A stretch of 64,000 nt of DNA from Cryptomeria japonica (Eukaryota > Streptophyta > Pinopsida > Cupressales > Cupressaceae). The position numbers and the translations under genes are program-made. Of this stretch, positions 23,239 to 34,686 are shown piece after piece. A model generated the notes under the pieces. It saw nothing but the letters and a program-made list of their open reading frames with translations. It did not search any database and had not been told where the DNA came from. How positions within the stretch are numbered: the first letter of the stretch is position 1; each line of letters opens with the position of its first letter. The DNA lies in assembly GCF_030272615.1 (NCBI RefSeq), contig NC_081414.1, positions 818,472,396 through 818,536,395 of the forward strand. The letters run 5' to 3'.

Positions 23239-23248
23239 AGGGGGAGGG
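23238..23248 (+). other. Tekay polypurine tract
   Basis: GAGGGGGAGGG lies immediately before the TGTGAGGC start of the 3' LTR and overlaps the last base of the pol stop. Confidence 0.85.
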
Positions 23249-23741
23249 TGTGAGGCCCTACCCCGATCCATCCTAGCATTTCAGTGATTTTCATGTTGGA
23301 ACTATTATGGATGCCTTATTTTTATGTATTATGGATATAGAACTTTATATGATCCCAGGAATTGGATAACATTGATATATTGATGCTTCATTTCTATGCA
23401 TTGTGGATATAGAATTGTATAAGATTATAGAATAGGATAGCATTGAGATGGTGTATGTCATTATTTGATTTGCAGGACTTTATTATGATGTTAGAAATAT
23501 GATGCATATCTTATGAATGGATTAAATTTATGAGGATTATGATAATTGCTTAGGTGGATTTGCCTTGTTATATGGTAAATTGATTTGTATGATGTCAATT
23601 GATGCAGAGTGATTGATTTGTATTCTTATTATGTGTTTAATATTATATGAGGCTATTGGGAAGTACTAATGTGTAATTGAGATGCACAGGAAAATTATCC
23701 ATGCGACCATGGAAACATTATGGAGAATCAAGCCTAGGCCT

Positions 23742-24760
23742 ATTTAGCAGACAAACCGGTTAACAAACATGCAAACCAAATAGCTAATAATGCATTCACC
23801 CACAAAAACACAAACACCATAACACAAGAGATTTTGACATGGAAACCCAAATGGGAAAAACCACGGTGAGATGGGACTCACAAGTAACTATCTGCAGAAT
23901 AGAAACCAGATCGGTTAAGGTCTTACAACGTTCTTTACCATAACAGATCATGTTAGGAATCTCAATCTCTGTTAGGAGATAAGTCCGATTAAAGACTACC
24001 TTGCTAGAGGATTTTAGATCCACAGATGTGAACCACCTTGTTAGAGGATTTACAAGAGGCTTTTGGGCCTACTCGGTTAAGGGCTACAAACTTGTCGAAG
24101 ATGTGAGTAATCAACAAGTAAGTGATCTAGCAAATAGCACAGATTGCTTGATTAGATCCTTGATAGCTCGATCTTAATGCATTACAACATTACTTCAGTC
24201 TTCTACACATTCATACTCTCTCTAACTCTTCAGTTACCTTGAACCCTAGCAACAACATCAACCTCAACAACAACAACCTTAGAACCCTAGACATGATGTC
24301 CTTATAAAGGAATTTGATTTCATGTAGGTCCAATAGGATTACAATACAATTTCCTAGGTTCAATGCATCTAGACATGTTTGGTAACATGACACAAAAAGC
24401 ACCATCAAACGATCGGTGGATGGTAACTCATCATAAAATGTTGATTGGTAACTCATCATAGAGTATTATCGGTTCATACAAAATACCGGTTATCGGTTTG
24501 TCAAAATGAAGACTGGTAAAAATGTGTTATGCTGCTTTAATCCCTCGTACCGCTTGGTATCCACGAACTGCTTGAGGTCGACATGCCACTTTAGATCGAT
24601 AAACACATTCTGCAAAACATCAATAGGCTAAAGACTATAATACAACATACCGGTTGGAACAAATATCGGTTGTGCTCTAGCTCACACATATGAAGAGGAT
24701 CTTAATGCAAGTGTGTGTCCATCAATGACAATCACAACATAAATATCAAAAATGCCAACA
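23742..24760 (-). repeat. Element B LTR, left copy (3' LTR in element sense)
   Basis: It matches 30293-31307 of the right copy, including the TACCGGTT-rich segment. The outermost part of the right copy has no counterpart here. Confidence 0.87.
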
Positions 24761-25086
24761 ATCTCCCCCTTTGGCATTAATGGCAACACTTAGGAAAATA
24801 AAATTTTGACATCTAAGTGTTTTACAACAAAAACATGCCATTACCAAAATTGCTCTCCCTAAGCATATACACTATCCCTTTAACAATATGATGTATAACA
24901 ATTTTGCATATAGAGCATAAACATTGAGATATCAGAGCATATATCAAAGCATATAGCAAAATTTTAAATCCAGATACTTCTCCCCTATACTTCTCCAAAA
25001 TAGATAGAGTACTTCTCCCCCTTTGCCAACAATGACAAAGTATCGCTGAACAACCCTGTTTCCATTTGATATTAAATAATAAAAGT
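24761..25086 (-). other. Element B 3' non-coding region and polypurine tract
   Basis: The tract AAAGGGGGAGAT (minus strand) abuts the LTR at 24761-24772. The rest is AT-rich with no clear coding frame. Confidence 0.7.
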
Positions 25087-28000
25087 TTATGACAACAAGG
25101 AGTAATACTTGTCAAAAACAGATTTATAGTCCTGCAAGAACTGTTTCATCGATCGAGACCAGGACTCTAGTAGGGAGGTGGCTACTTCTTTCTTTGTTTG
25201 CATCCGGGAGACCTGTTCTTCCATGGCATCAACTGTGCTCATCTCCTGTGTAACTGTCAAGGCATCCAGGTTCAGATAACACTTTTGAAGAATTTGCAGA
25301 CGTGGGAGTAGAACCAGTTGTAGCTCCTGCAAATCTCTAGACCGTGTGTTGATCTCTTGCTCAATTTTGGCTGACTGGATGTGAAACCGGTGAACGGTTT
25401 GCCCATAAGTTGCAAAGGAATCATAAGGCATCTTGAATGTGCTCATGTAGGACTGTAAGTCTGTTTGAAGCTTTTGCTTCTGAGCTAGCACATCATCATA
25501 GAACAGATGGGGTTGATAGATTTTGCTAAGTAGCAGATTTCCCTCATCCAAAGCATCCCTTATATCCTTTTGTTCTTTCTTCAGTTCAGTTTGAAGCTCA
25601 TTCAACTTCTTCACCAGAGCTATATTAAGAGATTTTTGATGCTCCTTCTTGACATTAGCCTCTACTGCCTCTTCAAGGCTCTGCACCTGATCATCTACTA
25701 CTGTGCATAGGAGCTTAAGTCTAGCTAGTGATGAATCAGTGTTTGGAAGATTTGTACCGGGTATCAAACCGGTAAGCGTATCTACAGCTACTTGGATTAC
25801 ATCCTGCTCCTTTTTTCGTTGAATGATTTCAAGGCACTCTTGAGCTACCTTGATGCTCTGCATTAGCTCCGTTTCACTTGCAGACTGGATATCTATAGGA
25901 CTGGTGAGATCAGCTGGTTTAGCTTGACTCCCGGTTGCCTTCGGAGTCTCCATCCGAGTGCTCTTCACCACTTCTCCTGCCTTGTCCTCTTCCGCTTTCT
26001 TCTTCTCCGCTTCTCTCCTCTTCTCTGCTTCCTTGTCTTCCTTAGCCTTTTTCTTTTCTACTTCCTTTTGCTTCTCCTGTTCCTTATCTTCTTCTTCCTT
26101 ATTTTTCCTCTCTGCTTCCTTCTTCTTCTTCTCCTCTTCATTCTTTTTCTTCTTTTCTTCTTCTTCCTCCTTCTTCTTCTCCTCTTCATCTTTCTTTTTT
26201 TTATCCTCTTCATCCTTTTTCTTCTTTTCTTCTTCTTCCTTCTTCTTCTTCTCTTCTTCATCTTTCTTCTTTTTCTCCTCTTCATCCTTTTTCCGCTTCT
26301 CTTCTTCTTCCTTTTTATGCTTCTCTTCTTCATCCTTCTTCCTCTGCTCGGCCTCTTCCTTCGCCGCTTCTTGTTTGTCCTCAGCTTTCTTCTCCTATTC
26401 AACCTAATGCTCCTATCCTATTGCCTCAAATGGTATCTCTTGGGTAACATCCTCAGCGTCCAAAGAATCGACATCAATGGTGTCGATTGGTTCAACAACC
26501 AGATTTCCTTCATCATCAAATGCTTCATCTAGTTTGGATATAACCGGTTCTTTCTCAGCTTGTCAGTTGGTTCCAGCCACTCGATGCATCTTTAGAGAAT
26601 CTAGAGCACGAGTGTGTGAATCCTTGAGCACTTCCTTACCTTTTCCTTCCAGTAACAGGAGTCTTCTTCTTCTCATGAAGAAAAGACCTTTGTATTTGTT
26701 CATCACATCGAACAGTTCCGAATTTGATACATCAGGAGAATGTTCAGCAAAAACTTTTTCTCTCATTTCCTGTTCCTGCTCTATGGCAATGCGCCATTTA
26801 TTGTCTAAGGACTTATACAAAAATCCGGTGTTTCAGATCTAATTTCTGAAGGGGACCGGTCATTAACACATAAATATTGAATTATTTCTTTTTCCACAGC
26901 CTCCTTTTCATCATCATTAAAGTCATCAAAATAATCAATTGAATCATTCAATACTTTTCTCCCAATGTTTTTGATAGTTCTTTGACAATGTGTCAAAGGT
27001 TTGTAGGAGGAGATATCAATATTTACCAGTGCAGATGATGTCGGTTCATTCTTTGTTTTCTTTCTTGTCTGTCTTGCCTTCTTGGGCTGCTCCTTAGACA
27101 CAATTTCATCTGATTCCGGAGAGTTGCTTTTTGTCTTCCTTTTCCTCTCGAAGACTTTAGTTGGTGTTGCTTCTGGTTTCTTTTTGGCTGGTGACCGCTT
27201 GGTCACTTTTGGAGTCGCAGTAGTAACCGGTGCGGATGCTGCAGGCACTGCCTTTGCCTTCTTTACTGCAGGTTCTTTTCCTTTCTTTGTTGGTGGTTCC
27301 TCAACTGGTGTTATCCTCTCTAGGTAGGTGTCGGTTCTCTTCGCCTTAGGATCAAGCAGTGAGGCAATAAGGGTAGAGGCATACCCTTCTACCATATCGT
27401 ACATCACCTCATAGCCCATTGGCTCTACTTCTTCCTGTCTAGGCTCAACAGCCTCCATTATACATTTATCTACTTGGATGGTGAAGCAGATATCGTCTTC
27501 ATATTTCTTGACGATGTCACCTGATATCCTCACTCTTTGGCTCATCTTCCTTCTAAACTCATCAAATTACTTGTTCAGAATATCAAGGTAACCGGTTCCA
27601 AGTGCTTCAATGCTTTCCTTGATTTGCCTGGTTACTAGTTGATCACCAGACCACTGAACATCTCCTACTCCTAGGAAGTAGCCTTGGAAATAGAAGAACA
27701 ACCCAACCAGTAGTTGTCCAAACTCAAACCTAAGTGCATTATCCTGTTTGATCGCCTTCAGATTCAATAGGAGTTGTCTCTACATACCGGTGCACAGATC
27801 AAATAATGCATCCTCCTTTATCATCCGGTAAGCGGCATTTACTGCTGCAGCAGATACAGAGTTAATCTTGTTGGCTGAGAATGTCCGGTATCCAATCATC
27901 ATACACGCATACTTCACTAGATCATCCTTGATAGAATTTACTGTCATGCCTCATGAGTCACTCGTCGAACCGGTGAGCTTGGCCATTTCAGTTTTGCTTA

Positions 28001-28421
28001 CCGTTCTTAGGGCTGACACTTCCCCAGTGTTGCAGAAACTGGTGACTGCATGAATTGCCTGCGGCGTAATATCATGCATCCTCTCCAGGTACATCTTGTC
28101 ACCATGAACTCTGCTCAAAATGATCCTTATGTGATCTTCTGTAAAATCTTCCAGGAAATAGACAACATTGTGGAGTTTCTTCTTCTCCAAGATATTATAA
28201 TCCAGTTTGATTTTCTTATCCTTGCCACAAAACAAACCTAACTGGGAGTGGATAGCTAGAGACCCTAGGTCTTCAATCTTGTAGTCTATGTAGTCATAAA
28301 TTCCCTCTTCTACTATCACACCAGCTGGAACTTGTGATAGAGCATTATACTTGGACTTTCGTTGAATAAAACTTTCAGATTCAATAGATGCACTAGAACT
28401 GGTATGAGATGCGGAAGCCAT
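25087..28421 (-). pseudogene. Element B second ORF region, unrecognised (Lys/Glu helix, coiled coil)
   Basis: About 3.3 kb of minus-strand coding sequence starts at MASASHTSSS (28421) and ends YYSLLS (25087). I do not recognise the family. The N-terminal third is globular-looking (IYDYIDYKIEDLGSLAIHSQ, YFLEDFTEDHIRIILSRVHG). A middle part is basic and Lys/Pro/Ala-rich (27100-27330). Then comes an extreme Lys/Glu tract with EEEKKKKD-type repeats (about 26050-26400) and a C-terminal coiled-coil segment. Its place between gag and the 3' LTR is where SIRE elements carry an extra ORF after pol, so an env-like or third-ORF origin is possible but unproven. The region is broken. Confidence 0.6.
25975..26400. 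repeat. Polypyrimidine/polypurine tract in element B
   Basis: About 425 bp of almost pure C/T on the plus strand, built from imperfect CTTCTTCTCCTCTTCATC-like units. On the minus strand it encodes the Lys/Glu helix of the B second ORF. The Phe-rich plus-strand frames here are shadows of that tract. Confidence 0.85.
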
Positions 28422-28879
28422 GATAGAAACTTTAAGAACTTCGAGAAATACCTTTTTAAAACACGTGAATTTAGGGCTTTCCGATTCTCCTTCACTCCAC
28501 ACTTCGTCGGTTGCTGAATCACTGCTTTGTGTTCTCCACTTGACCATTTGCAGTTTGAATTTGAATCTCCTTCGTAGTTTGTCAATTTCTCAAGATCTCA
28601 GCTCAAATCGCCTCTTCGTCGCTCTGCTCTTTGAAAAACTTTTTCTTCGCTCGAAAACAAATAGCGAGAAATGATTTGAAAAATGCCTTTAAACATATCT
28701 CTCACCTACCGTCATTAATGCTCCTCTATTAGGGCGTAAACCCTAATTTGCCTTTTTACCGTTTTTGGTCTTCTGCTAAGCGACAGGTATCACATACCGG
28801 TTAAGGTATTTTACCGGTGTAAACCAGGGGTTAGAAACATTTCGTCGTTTGCTCCTCCTAAGCTTTTCTGAGGCTTAGT

Positions 28880-30152
28880 TTGTCGGTTTTGATATTTCCA
28901 CACTAGGTGCAGAAACTGGTTCCTCTTGTAACACCACTAGTTTCTTCTTCCAGGTTTTGTTCATATCCACTTGAACGGTGTCAACATCAATGTCTCCTTC
29001 TGGAGTGACCGGTATATCATCAGATATGTTCTTTCTTGATCTACAGAATCCGGCAATGTGACCCGATTCGTTACAGTGATAGCAGACCAATCTAGGTGCT
29101 CTCCAAGGTCCATTGTTCATGTTTCTATTCTTTTTTTTGCATGTTGCAGCAGTGTGACCATGACCATGACAGGTCATACAATTTGCTCTCCATCTGGTTG
29201 CCGTTTGATAGCCACCACTTCTTGGCTAATGATTGAAGACATTAAAACGGTTGTGATTTCGGTTCTCAAAAGGTTCAGGACCAACTCCTTGGGTCCTCTG
29301 AGGATATCTTCCAGTGTCATTCATGACAGACCTGCATTCAAATGCTCTATGCCCATACTTGTTGCATGCATAACAGTTACCATTGAATCTATAGGATCTA
29401 GGCTTATCATTTAGGAAATAAGGAAAATTGTTGTAAGCCTTACTCCTACACACATTTGCAGTATGTCCTTCTTTAAGATAGTTAAAACAAACATGTTTAA
29501 ACTTTTGCTTATCTTTATCCTTTGATGTCAGTTGTTTCTTTGATGCTCCAACATTTGTACCAGAGGTCTCACCTTCCTCATGACCGAAATAACCAAGTCC
29601 ATTGGTATTCTTGACCAGTTTGGCAAATTCAAGCTTTTGCTCAAGCTTGACAGTACTTTTGTTGAACTTAGCAAGTATTTCCTTTGACTCAGAGAGTTCT
29701 TTGGAAATAGCAACATTTGCTTCCATCAGGTTTTCATTCTCAGAGATGACACTGTTCAGTTCACCTTGTATGTCGTCCTTTTCCACTTTTCTAGCATGGA
29801 GTTGAGCAGTTAGGGCATTGATCTCTTGTTTCAACTTGGAGATCTCATGATCTCTTTCTTTCACCAGATCTTCAGCTTTCCTCCGGTTCTCAAGCTCTTG
29901 ACACATCCAGATAGTCAGTCCTTCCAACTCCTTTCTCAGGTTGGAGTTTGATTCATTCAACTTGTTTACTTCTGCAATTAGGGCTTCCATGTCTGCTTCA
30001 TCTGCAGAACTATTTTTAGATAGCTCCATCAGCATTTTTGCATGTTCTCTCCTTTTTGCTTGAGATGCCTTGTATTTGACCATAAGTTCATCATAGGCTT
30101 GCTCAGACTGAGTGAGTCGTTGAGTAAGTTCCCTCAAGGTGTATTCCCCCAT
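28880..30152 (-). pseudogene. Element B gag-type region: coiled coil plus zinc knuckles
   Basis: It begins MGEYTLRELTQRLTQSEQ about 50 bases after the PBS. A long coiled coil rich in Glu, Lys and Leu occupies roughly the first 230 residues. Four knuckle-like motifs follow: a degenerate one (CFNYLKEGHTANVC), CYACNKYGHRAFEC, one around MTCHGHGHTAATC, and CYHCNESGHIAGFC, the intact form being CX2CX4HX4C. The usual capsid core of copia Gag is not evident, so this looks like the C-terminal half of a SIRE-type Gag. The role is presumably RNA binding and particle assembly with partner Gag. The region is broken. Confidence 0.7.
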
Positions 30153-30189
30153 ATCTCTTTCCAAGTGGTTAAACTTATAGAAAGGTAGG

Positions 30190-30201
30190 CTTTGATACCA
30201 A
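30190..30201 (-). other. Element B primer binding site
   Basis: TTGGTATCAAAGC on the minus strand directly follows the LTR end (TATTCATCA). It is a variant of the initiator-tRNA-Met type PBS. Confidence 0.75.
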
Positions 30202-30202
30202 T

Positions 30203-31307
30203 TGATGAATACTAAGAGGGGGTGGTGAATTAGTATACCAAAAATATTTGCACTTAAACACTTTGCAAGACTGACAGTAAACCGGTAAAACAATTTAGCA
30301 GACAAACCAGTTAACAAACATGCAAACCAAATAGCTAATAATGCATTCACCCACGGAAGCACAAACACCATAACACAAGAGATTTTGACGTGGAAACCCA
30401 AATGAGAAAAACCACGGTGAAATGGGACTCACAAGTAACTATTTGCAGAATAGAAACCAAACCAGTTAAGGTCTTACAACGTTCTTTACCATAACAGATC
30501 CTGTTAGGAATCTCAATCTCTATTAGGAGATAAGTCCGATTAAAGACTACCTTGCTAGAGGATTTTAGATCCACAGATGTGAACCACCTTGTTAGAGGAT
30601 TTACAAGAGGCTTTTGGGCCTACCCGGTTAAGGGCTACAGACTTGTCGAAGATGTGAGTAATCAACAAGTGATCTAGCAAATAGCACAGATTGCTTGATT
30701 AGATCCTTGATAGCTCGATCTTAATGCATTACAACATTACTTCAGTCTTCTACACATTCATACTCTCTCTAACTCTTCAGTTACCTTGAACCCTAGCAAC
30801 AACATCAACCTCAACAACAACAACCTTCGAACCCTAGACATGATGTCCTTATAAAGGAATCTGATTTCACGTAGGTCCAATAGGATTACAATACAATTTT
30901 CTAGGTTCAATGCATCTTGACATATCTGGTAACATGACACAAAAAGCACCATCAAACGATTGGTGGATGGTAACTCATCACAAAATGTCGATTGGTAACT
31001 CATCACAGAGTATTACCGGTTCATACAAAATATTGGTTGCCGGTTTGTCAAAATGAAGACTAGTAAAAATGTGTTATGCCACTTTAATCCCTCGTACAGC
31101 TTGGTATCCATGAACCACTTGAGGTCGACATGCTGCTTCAGATCGATAAACACATTCTGCAAAACATCAATAGTCTAAAGACTATAATACAACATACCGG
31201 TTGGAACAAATACCGGTTGTGCTCTAACTCACACATATGAAGAGGATCTTAATGCAAGTGTGTGTCCATCAATGACAATCACAACATGAACATCAAAAAT
31301 GCCAACA
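30203..31307 (-). repeat. Element B LTR, right copy (5' LTR in element sense)
   Basis: On the minus strand it runs TGTTGGCATTTTTGATG to TCTTAGTATTCATCA, with TG/CA ends. A TATA-like CTTTATAAGG is near 30849-30858. Host LTR sequence resumes at 31308. Confidence 0.87.
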
Positions 31308-32227
31308 AAGGAAAGCTAGGAGTGGCTGATTTTATTTTAATTCCAAAAAGAAAAGAAAAAAAGAATGTAATTTTTGTATTTGTTGTAAAGAAAGGATGGG
31401 AAAGGAAAGAGTTTTTCTACTGTAAATATATTGTAAAATGATTTAGAATCTGTATTATTGACTGAGCCTTAAGATGTATTTTATTGATGTATGGATCATT
31501 TTAAATAAATAAAAAAGAGTGCATTTGGTTAACTCCGTTTTGTATCAATTGCAAAGGAAAATAAATGTATTGTGCTGCTGTCTTTTAACTAAAATCTGTC
31601 ATCTATTTATCTCTGTAATTTATATAAAGAAAAAAAAGAAATGCAGAAAATGAAATGATAATGTTTTAAGTGTTTTTCTGTACTATTTAAATGTTGTTGT
31701 TATTGTATTTATTACTGTCATTTTTCTACTTTAAAAAAGAACAGAAAGCTAAAGTAGACAAATTTAAATTTACCTCTTTCCTATAGTTATCTATTAGAAG
31801 TTAAAATGAAGAGAAATGCTATTAAATAAATCTGTTAGTTTAGAAAGTCTGTTGTTATGTGTTTTTTTTTTTTTTAAATATATGCATACACAGACTTAGA
31901 AAACCAGAAAATTACTAATAGATCTATGTTTAATTTTAAAAGAGGAAATGAACTGGTTGATATATTTATCAAACTGTTAAAACTGACAGTCATAATATTG
32001 TTAATGATGCATAATAAAAATCTATTTAATCTAACTAAAAGAATATTTGTATGCATGTTAACTAGATCACATTTTGCAAAAGAAAAAAAGAAGAAGTGAA
32101 TGTGTATCTGTTACATGTTGTCACTAATTTGCTACTTCCTGCATGTAAAAAAAAGAGATAAAAATTCTAACTCTAGAAATATATATATATATAACCAAAA
32201 ATTTTTTTTTTTTCCTTAGAGGCTGAA

Positions 32228-32445
32228 CCACTGTGTTAACACACAGTGGACGGCACATGGGCCGGACCACTGTGTTTACACACAGTGGACGATGCAGAAA
32301 GGTGTCACCAGTGTCGCCATTATGTTTACACATAGTGGACGGCACGGGCCACCATTGTGGTTAACCAGAGTGGTCGGCACAGGGCCGCCACTGTGGGTAA
32401 TCACAGTGGTCGGCTCACGGTCGCCGCTGTGGGTAATCACAGTGG
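32228..32445. repeat. Array of six 22-bp palindromes in the Tekay 3' LTR
   Basis: Units begin at 32228, 32267, 32317, 32352, 32388 and 32424. They correspond to the five-unit array of the 5' LTR, with one extra unit and a slightly longer second spacer. Arms are CCACTGTG-like and CACAGTGG-like. Confidence 0.88.
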
Positions 32446-32634
32446 TGTCAGGGGAGCCTCTTGCCCTGCGAGCTCAGACCTTCGCCCCTTCAAAACCATC
32501 GCCTTGCCTCCATTTCGACCGCCGCCTCCACCAAACACACACACACATAAAAAAATAAAAAAAATAAAAAAAAAAAAAAGAACCCTAGAGACTAAAACAA
32601 AGGGAAAAGAAAATAATTTTAATTGATAAAAATG

Positions 32635-32723
32635 CAACCCTAACCCAATTTCGGGTTAGGGTTAGCATTTAAATAATAAAAGTATATTAGTAATGCAACC
32701 CTAGCCCATATTTGGGTTAGGGT
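32635..32723. repeat. Two telomere-like inverted repeats in the Tekay 3' LTR
   Basis: The first hairpin has perfect 11-bp arms, AACCCTAACCC and GGGTTAGGGTT, around a 6-base loop. The second has a one-base variant arm. They correspond to 17323-17411. Confidence 0.82.
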
Positions 32724-33653
32724 TAGCATATAAAAATAAAAGAGAGATTTGAATTATAGTTTTTATTATAACTTTTAAATTTAGGGTTTTTGGTGTAAGT
32801 TGTAGTATTATAATTAGTTAGTATAGCTAGATTATTTAATTTAACACCATATATAAGAGGTTAAGTTGAAACCAAATTGATTTTATTTCATTAATTAATA
32901 TTAATGAGTGCTTAAGTAATAATTAGACCCCTTTCACTTTTAGCTGAAATTAAATCGGGGGATTAATTTAATATAGTTCTAATATCACAATTATTGACGT
33001 AATTTTATCAAGGATTATTAATAAGGACATTTCATAGATAATTTTTGTATTTAATTAAATGTGGATGTCAAGTTAAATTTAATTTGGGGGAAATTGGTAA
33101 ATGAAGATTATTAATTATTTTATACGAATTTTTAGCCTATGAGGCCAATTTTGGCCAAATTATTTAATAGTCGAAATTTGAAGGTCTAGGGGAAATTAAA
33201 ATTGGCTATAGTATAAATTAGATTTATTTGGTAAATAACATTATTGAATTTGTAACCTTATTGGTTAAATTTAAATAATGAATTTGCATGCGCCCAATTA
33301 ATTAATTTTAAATTTAAGATAGTATTATCATTATTTTTGGTCTTGAATGTTTTAAATGCAATTGAGATATTTAAATATCCCTCGACTTTAATTAGCGGCA
33401 AATTAATTAGGTTGATTAAATTAACTAATTAAATTGCGATGACCCTCTTAGAGAATAATTAGTCTTCATTAAATATTATCACTTCATTGATAGAGTTAAT
33501 CATTCCAGCTTTAGTAAACACTTCTATTTACACCTTAGTTAAGACAAAACTTAATTGATTTCGTTTTAAATGTAGATTATTTTGTGAGTTTATGTTGTCA
33601 AAAAAAGATTTTGTTGTTCTGTTTTTGCCCAAAAGTTTGGGCATGACAAGATG

Positions 33654-34577
33654 CCCCTTCTCTATGCTTATTTGGCATTATTGGTGGGGGGTGTGGAAGC
33701 ATCCTTGTGTCCATGCAGATTCTCTGGTGGAATTCTGGAGCAGTTTGGGCAGACCTCCTATCTTGTCCTCCTTCCTCCAGACTGTCTAGTATATTGGGCC
33801 CATCTCCATTCTATGGTAGATCTGGCTTGAGAGGAATAAGAGGATCTTTCGTGATGTCAGATTGTTTGTTAAGCAAGTTTGGAATAGGATCATTGCTATG
33901 ATCTGGGAGATAATGGAAGCTAAATGTGAGGTGAATTTTCCTCTGGGTAGAGATGAGGCAGACATTGTGAGTAGGTTTGGTCTGTAGGAGTTGTCTCCTG
34001 CCTCAACTTGTGTCAAGAGAGGTAGACGGGCTATGAACAAGGTGCAAAGGGTGGGAAGGTGGATACCCCCTCAGGATGAGTTTATCAATATTAACACCGA
34101 TGACTCATCTAGGGGTAACCCGGGCCATGCTGGAGTTGGTGGTGTTGGCAGGAATAGCATGGGGGAGGTAGTTTTCCTCTTTTCGGTGCATAAAGGTGGC
34201 AGTCTAATAATTTTATGGAGGGATTTGCGATTCTCTATGCCCTAGAGCGTGCTTGGGAGTTGGGACGAAGGAAGGTAATTTGTGAATCAGATTCACATAA
34301 TGTTGTTAACTTGTTGATTGAGTAGAAGGTGAGTGAGATTCAGTGGCAGTTGGCAGGGATTGTTCAGCAGATTCTCCAAATTAGTTCTTTAATGGAGCAA
34401 CTGTCTTTCATCCACATCTCTCGTGAATGAAATAGAGCAGCTGATTGTTTGGCCAAGTGGGCTTCAGAACATGGTAGTGATTGGAAAGTTGAAGGTTGGG
34501 AGCATCTCTCTGCAGATTACTGTCAGGACTTGCATAAGATTTTTACTGAGGACATGGATGGTTATGAAGCTAGATGA
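33654..34577 (+). pseudogene. LINE-1 ORF2 C-terminus: zf-RVT end and RNase H
   Basis: This holds the second half of zf-RVT and a plant-LINE RNase H with INTDDSSRGNPGHAGVGGVG (34084-34150), ICESDSHNVVNLL (34280-34320) and NRAADCLAKWASEHG (34430-34475). The first catalytic position reads NTDDSS where plant LINE RNase H usually has NTDGSS. Stops near 33820, 33988, 34244, 34324 and 34430, with frame changes, make it non-functional. RNase H would remove RNA from the RNA:cDNA hybrid. Confidence 0.88.
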
Positions 34578-34686
34578 CCTGGGGCTAGTTTGGTGGTTCT
34601 TTTTTGGGGCCTCGGGGCTCTGGTTCTCTTTGTAATTCTTGTGTCTGATTTTCAATAAAGTTTTTACCTCTTTATTAAAAAAAAAC
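33654..34686 (+). mobile_element. LINE-1, 3' part with RNase H and A-tail
   Basis: Directly after the AGATG duplication the zf-RVT motif resumes (CPFSMLIWHYWW), continuing the codon series interrupted at 4638. RNase H follows, then a stop at 34575-34577, an AATAAA signal at 34650-34656 and a 9-base A-tail ending about 34686. This marks the 3' end of the LINE. Confidence 0.92.

Larger units (their letters stand above)
23742..31307 (-). mobile_element. Element B: SIRE-like LTR element with gag-type ORF and unknown ORF, no pol
   Basis: Direct LTRs flank a minus-strand interior (right copy 30203-31307, 1.1 kb; left copy 23742-24760, shorter at its outer end). Minus-strand order: LTR beginning TGTTGGCATT, PBS TTGGTATCAAAGC, a leader of only about 50 bases, a coiled-coil/zinc-knuckle gag region, a second long coding region with no known enzyme motif, a polypurine tract (GCCAAAGGGGGAGAT) and the LTR. 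No RT, RNase H, integrase or protease motif was found in any frame. The coding regions are broken, with roughly eight interruptions. LTRs differ by a few percent by eye. Confidence 0.85.
4639..33648 (+). mobile_element. Ty3/gypsy LTR retrotransposon, Tekay-like chromovirus, hosting nested insertions
   Basis: This plus-strand element begins TGTGAGGC and ends GGGCATGACA at both LTRs. It is bounded by an exact 5-bp target duplication, AGATG (4634-4638 and 33649-33653). A PBS with TGGTATCAGAGC follows the 5' LTR and a polypurine tract precedes the 3' LTR. Domain order is gag, protease, RT, RNase H, integrase, then a chromodomain-like tail, which marks a chromovirus; the PBS and long LTRs fit the Tekay/Del clade. 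Both LTRs are inflated by younger insertions (E and A on the left, B on the right). The coding part is broken, with roughly ten interruptions. LTR copies differ by a few percent by eye, so it is older than A. Confidence 0.92.
23249..33648 (+). repeat. 3' LTR of the Tekay-like element, with element B inside
   Basis: The LTR pieces are 23249-23741 and 31308-33648; element B occupies the middle. The pieces match the 5' LTR. The site where A inserted in the 5' copy is empty here (about 32179-32193), which confirms A as a later arrival. Confidence 0.88.

Noticed and set aside
25924-26532. Long Phe/Leu/Ser-rich plus-strand frames resembling membrane proteins
   Set aside because: They are the complement of the Lys/Glu-rich minus-strand coding tract of element B; composition follows from the C/T repeat.
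25087-28421. Naming the second ORF of element B an envelope gene
   Set aside because: No signal peptide, transmembrane segment or fusion-peptide pattern was recognised; position alone is not enough.
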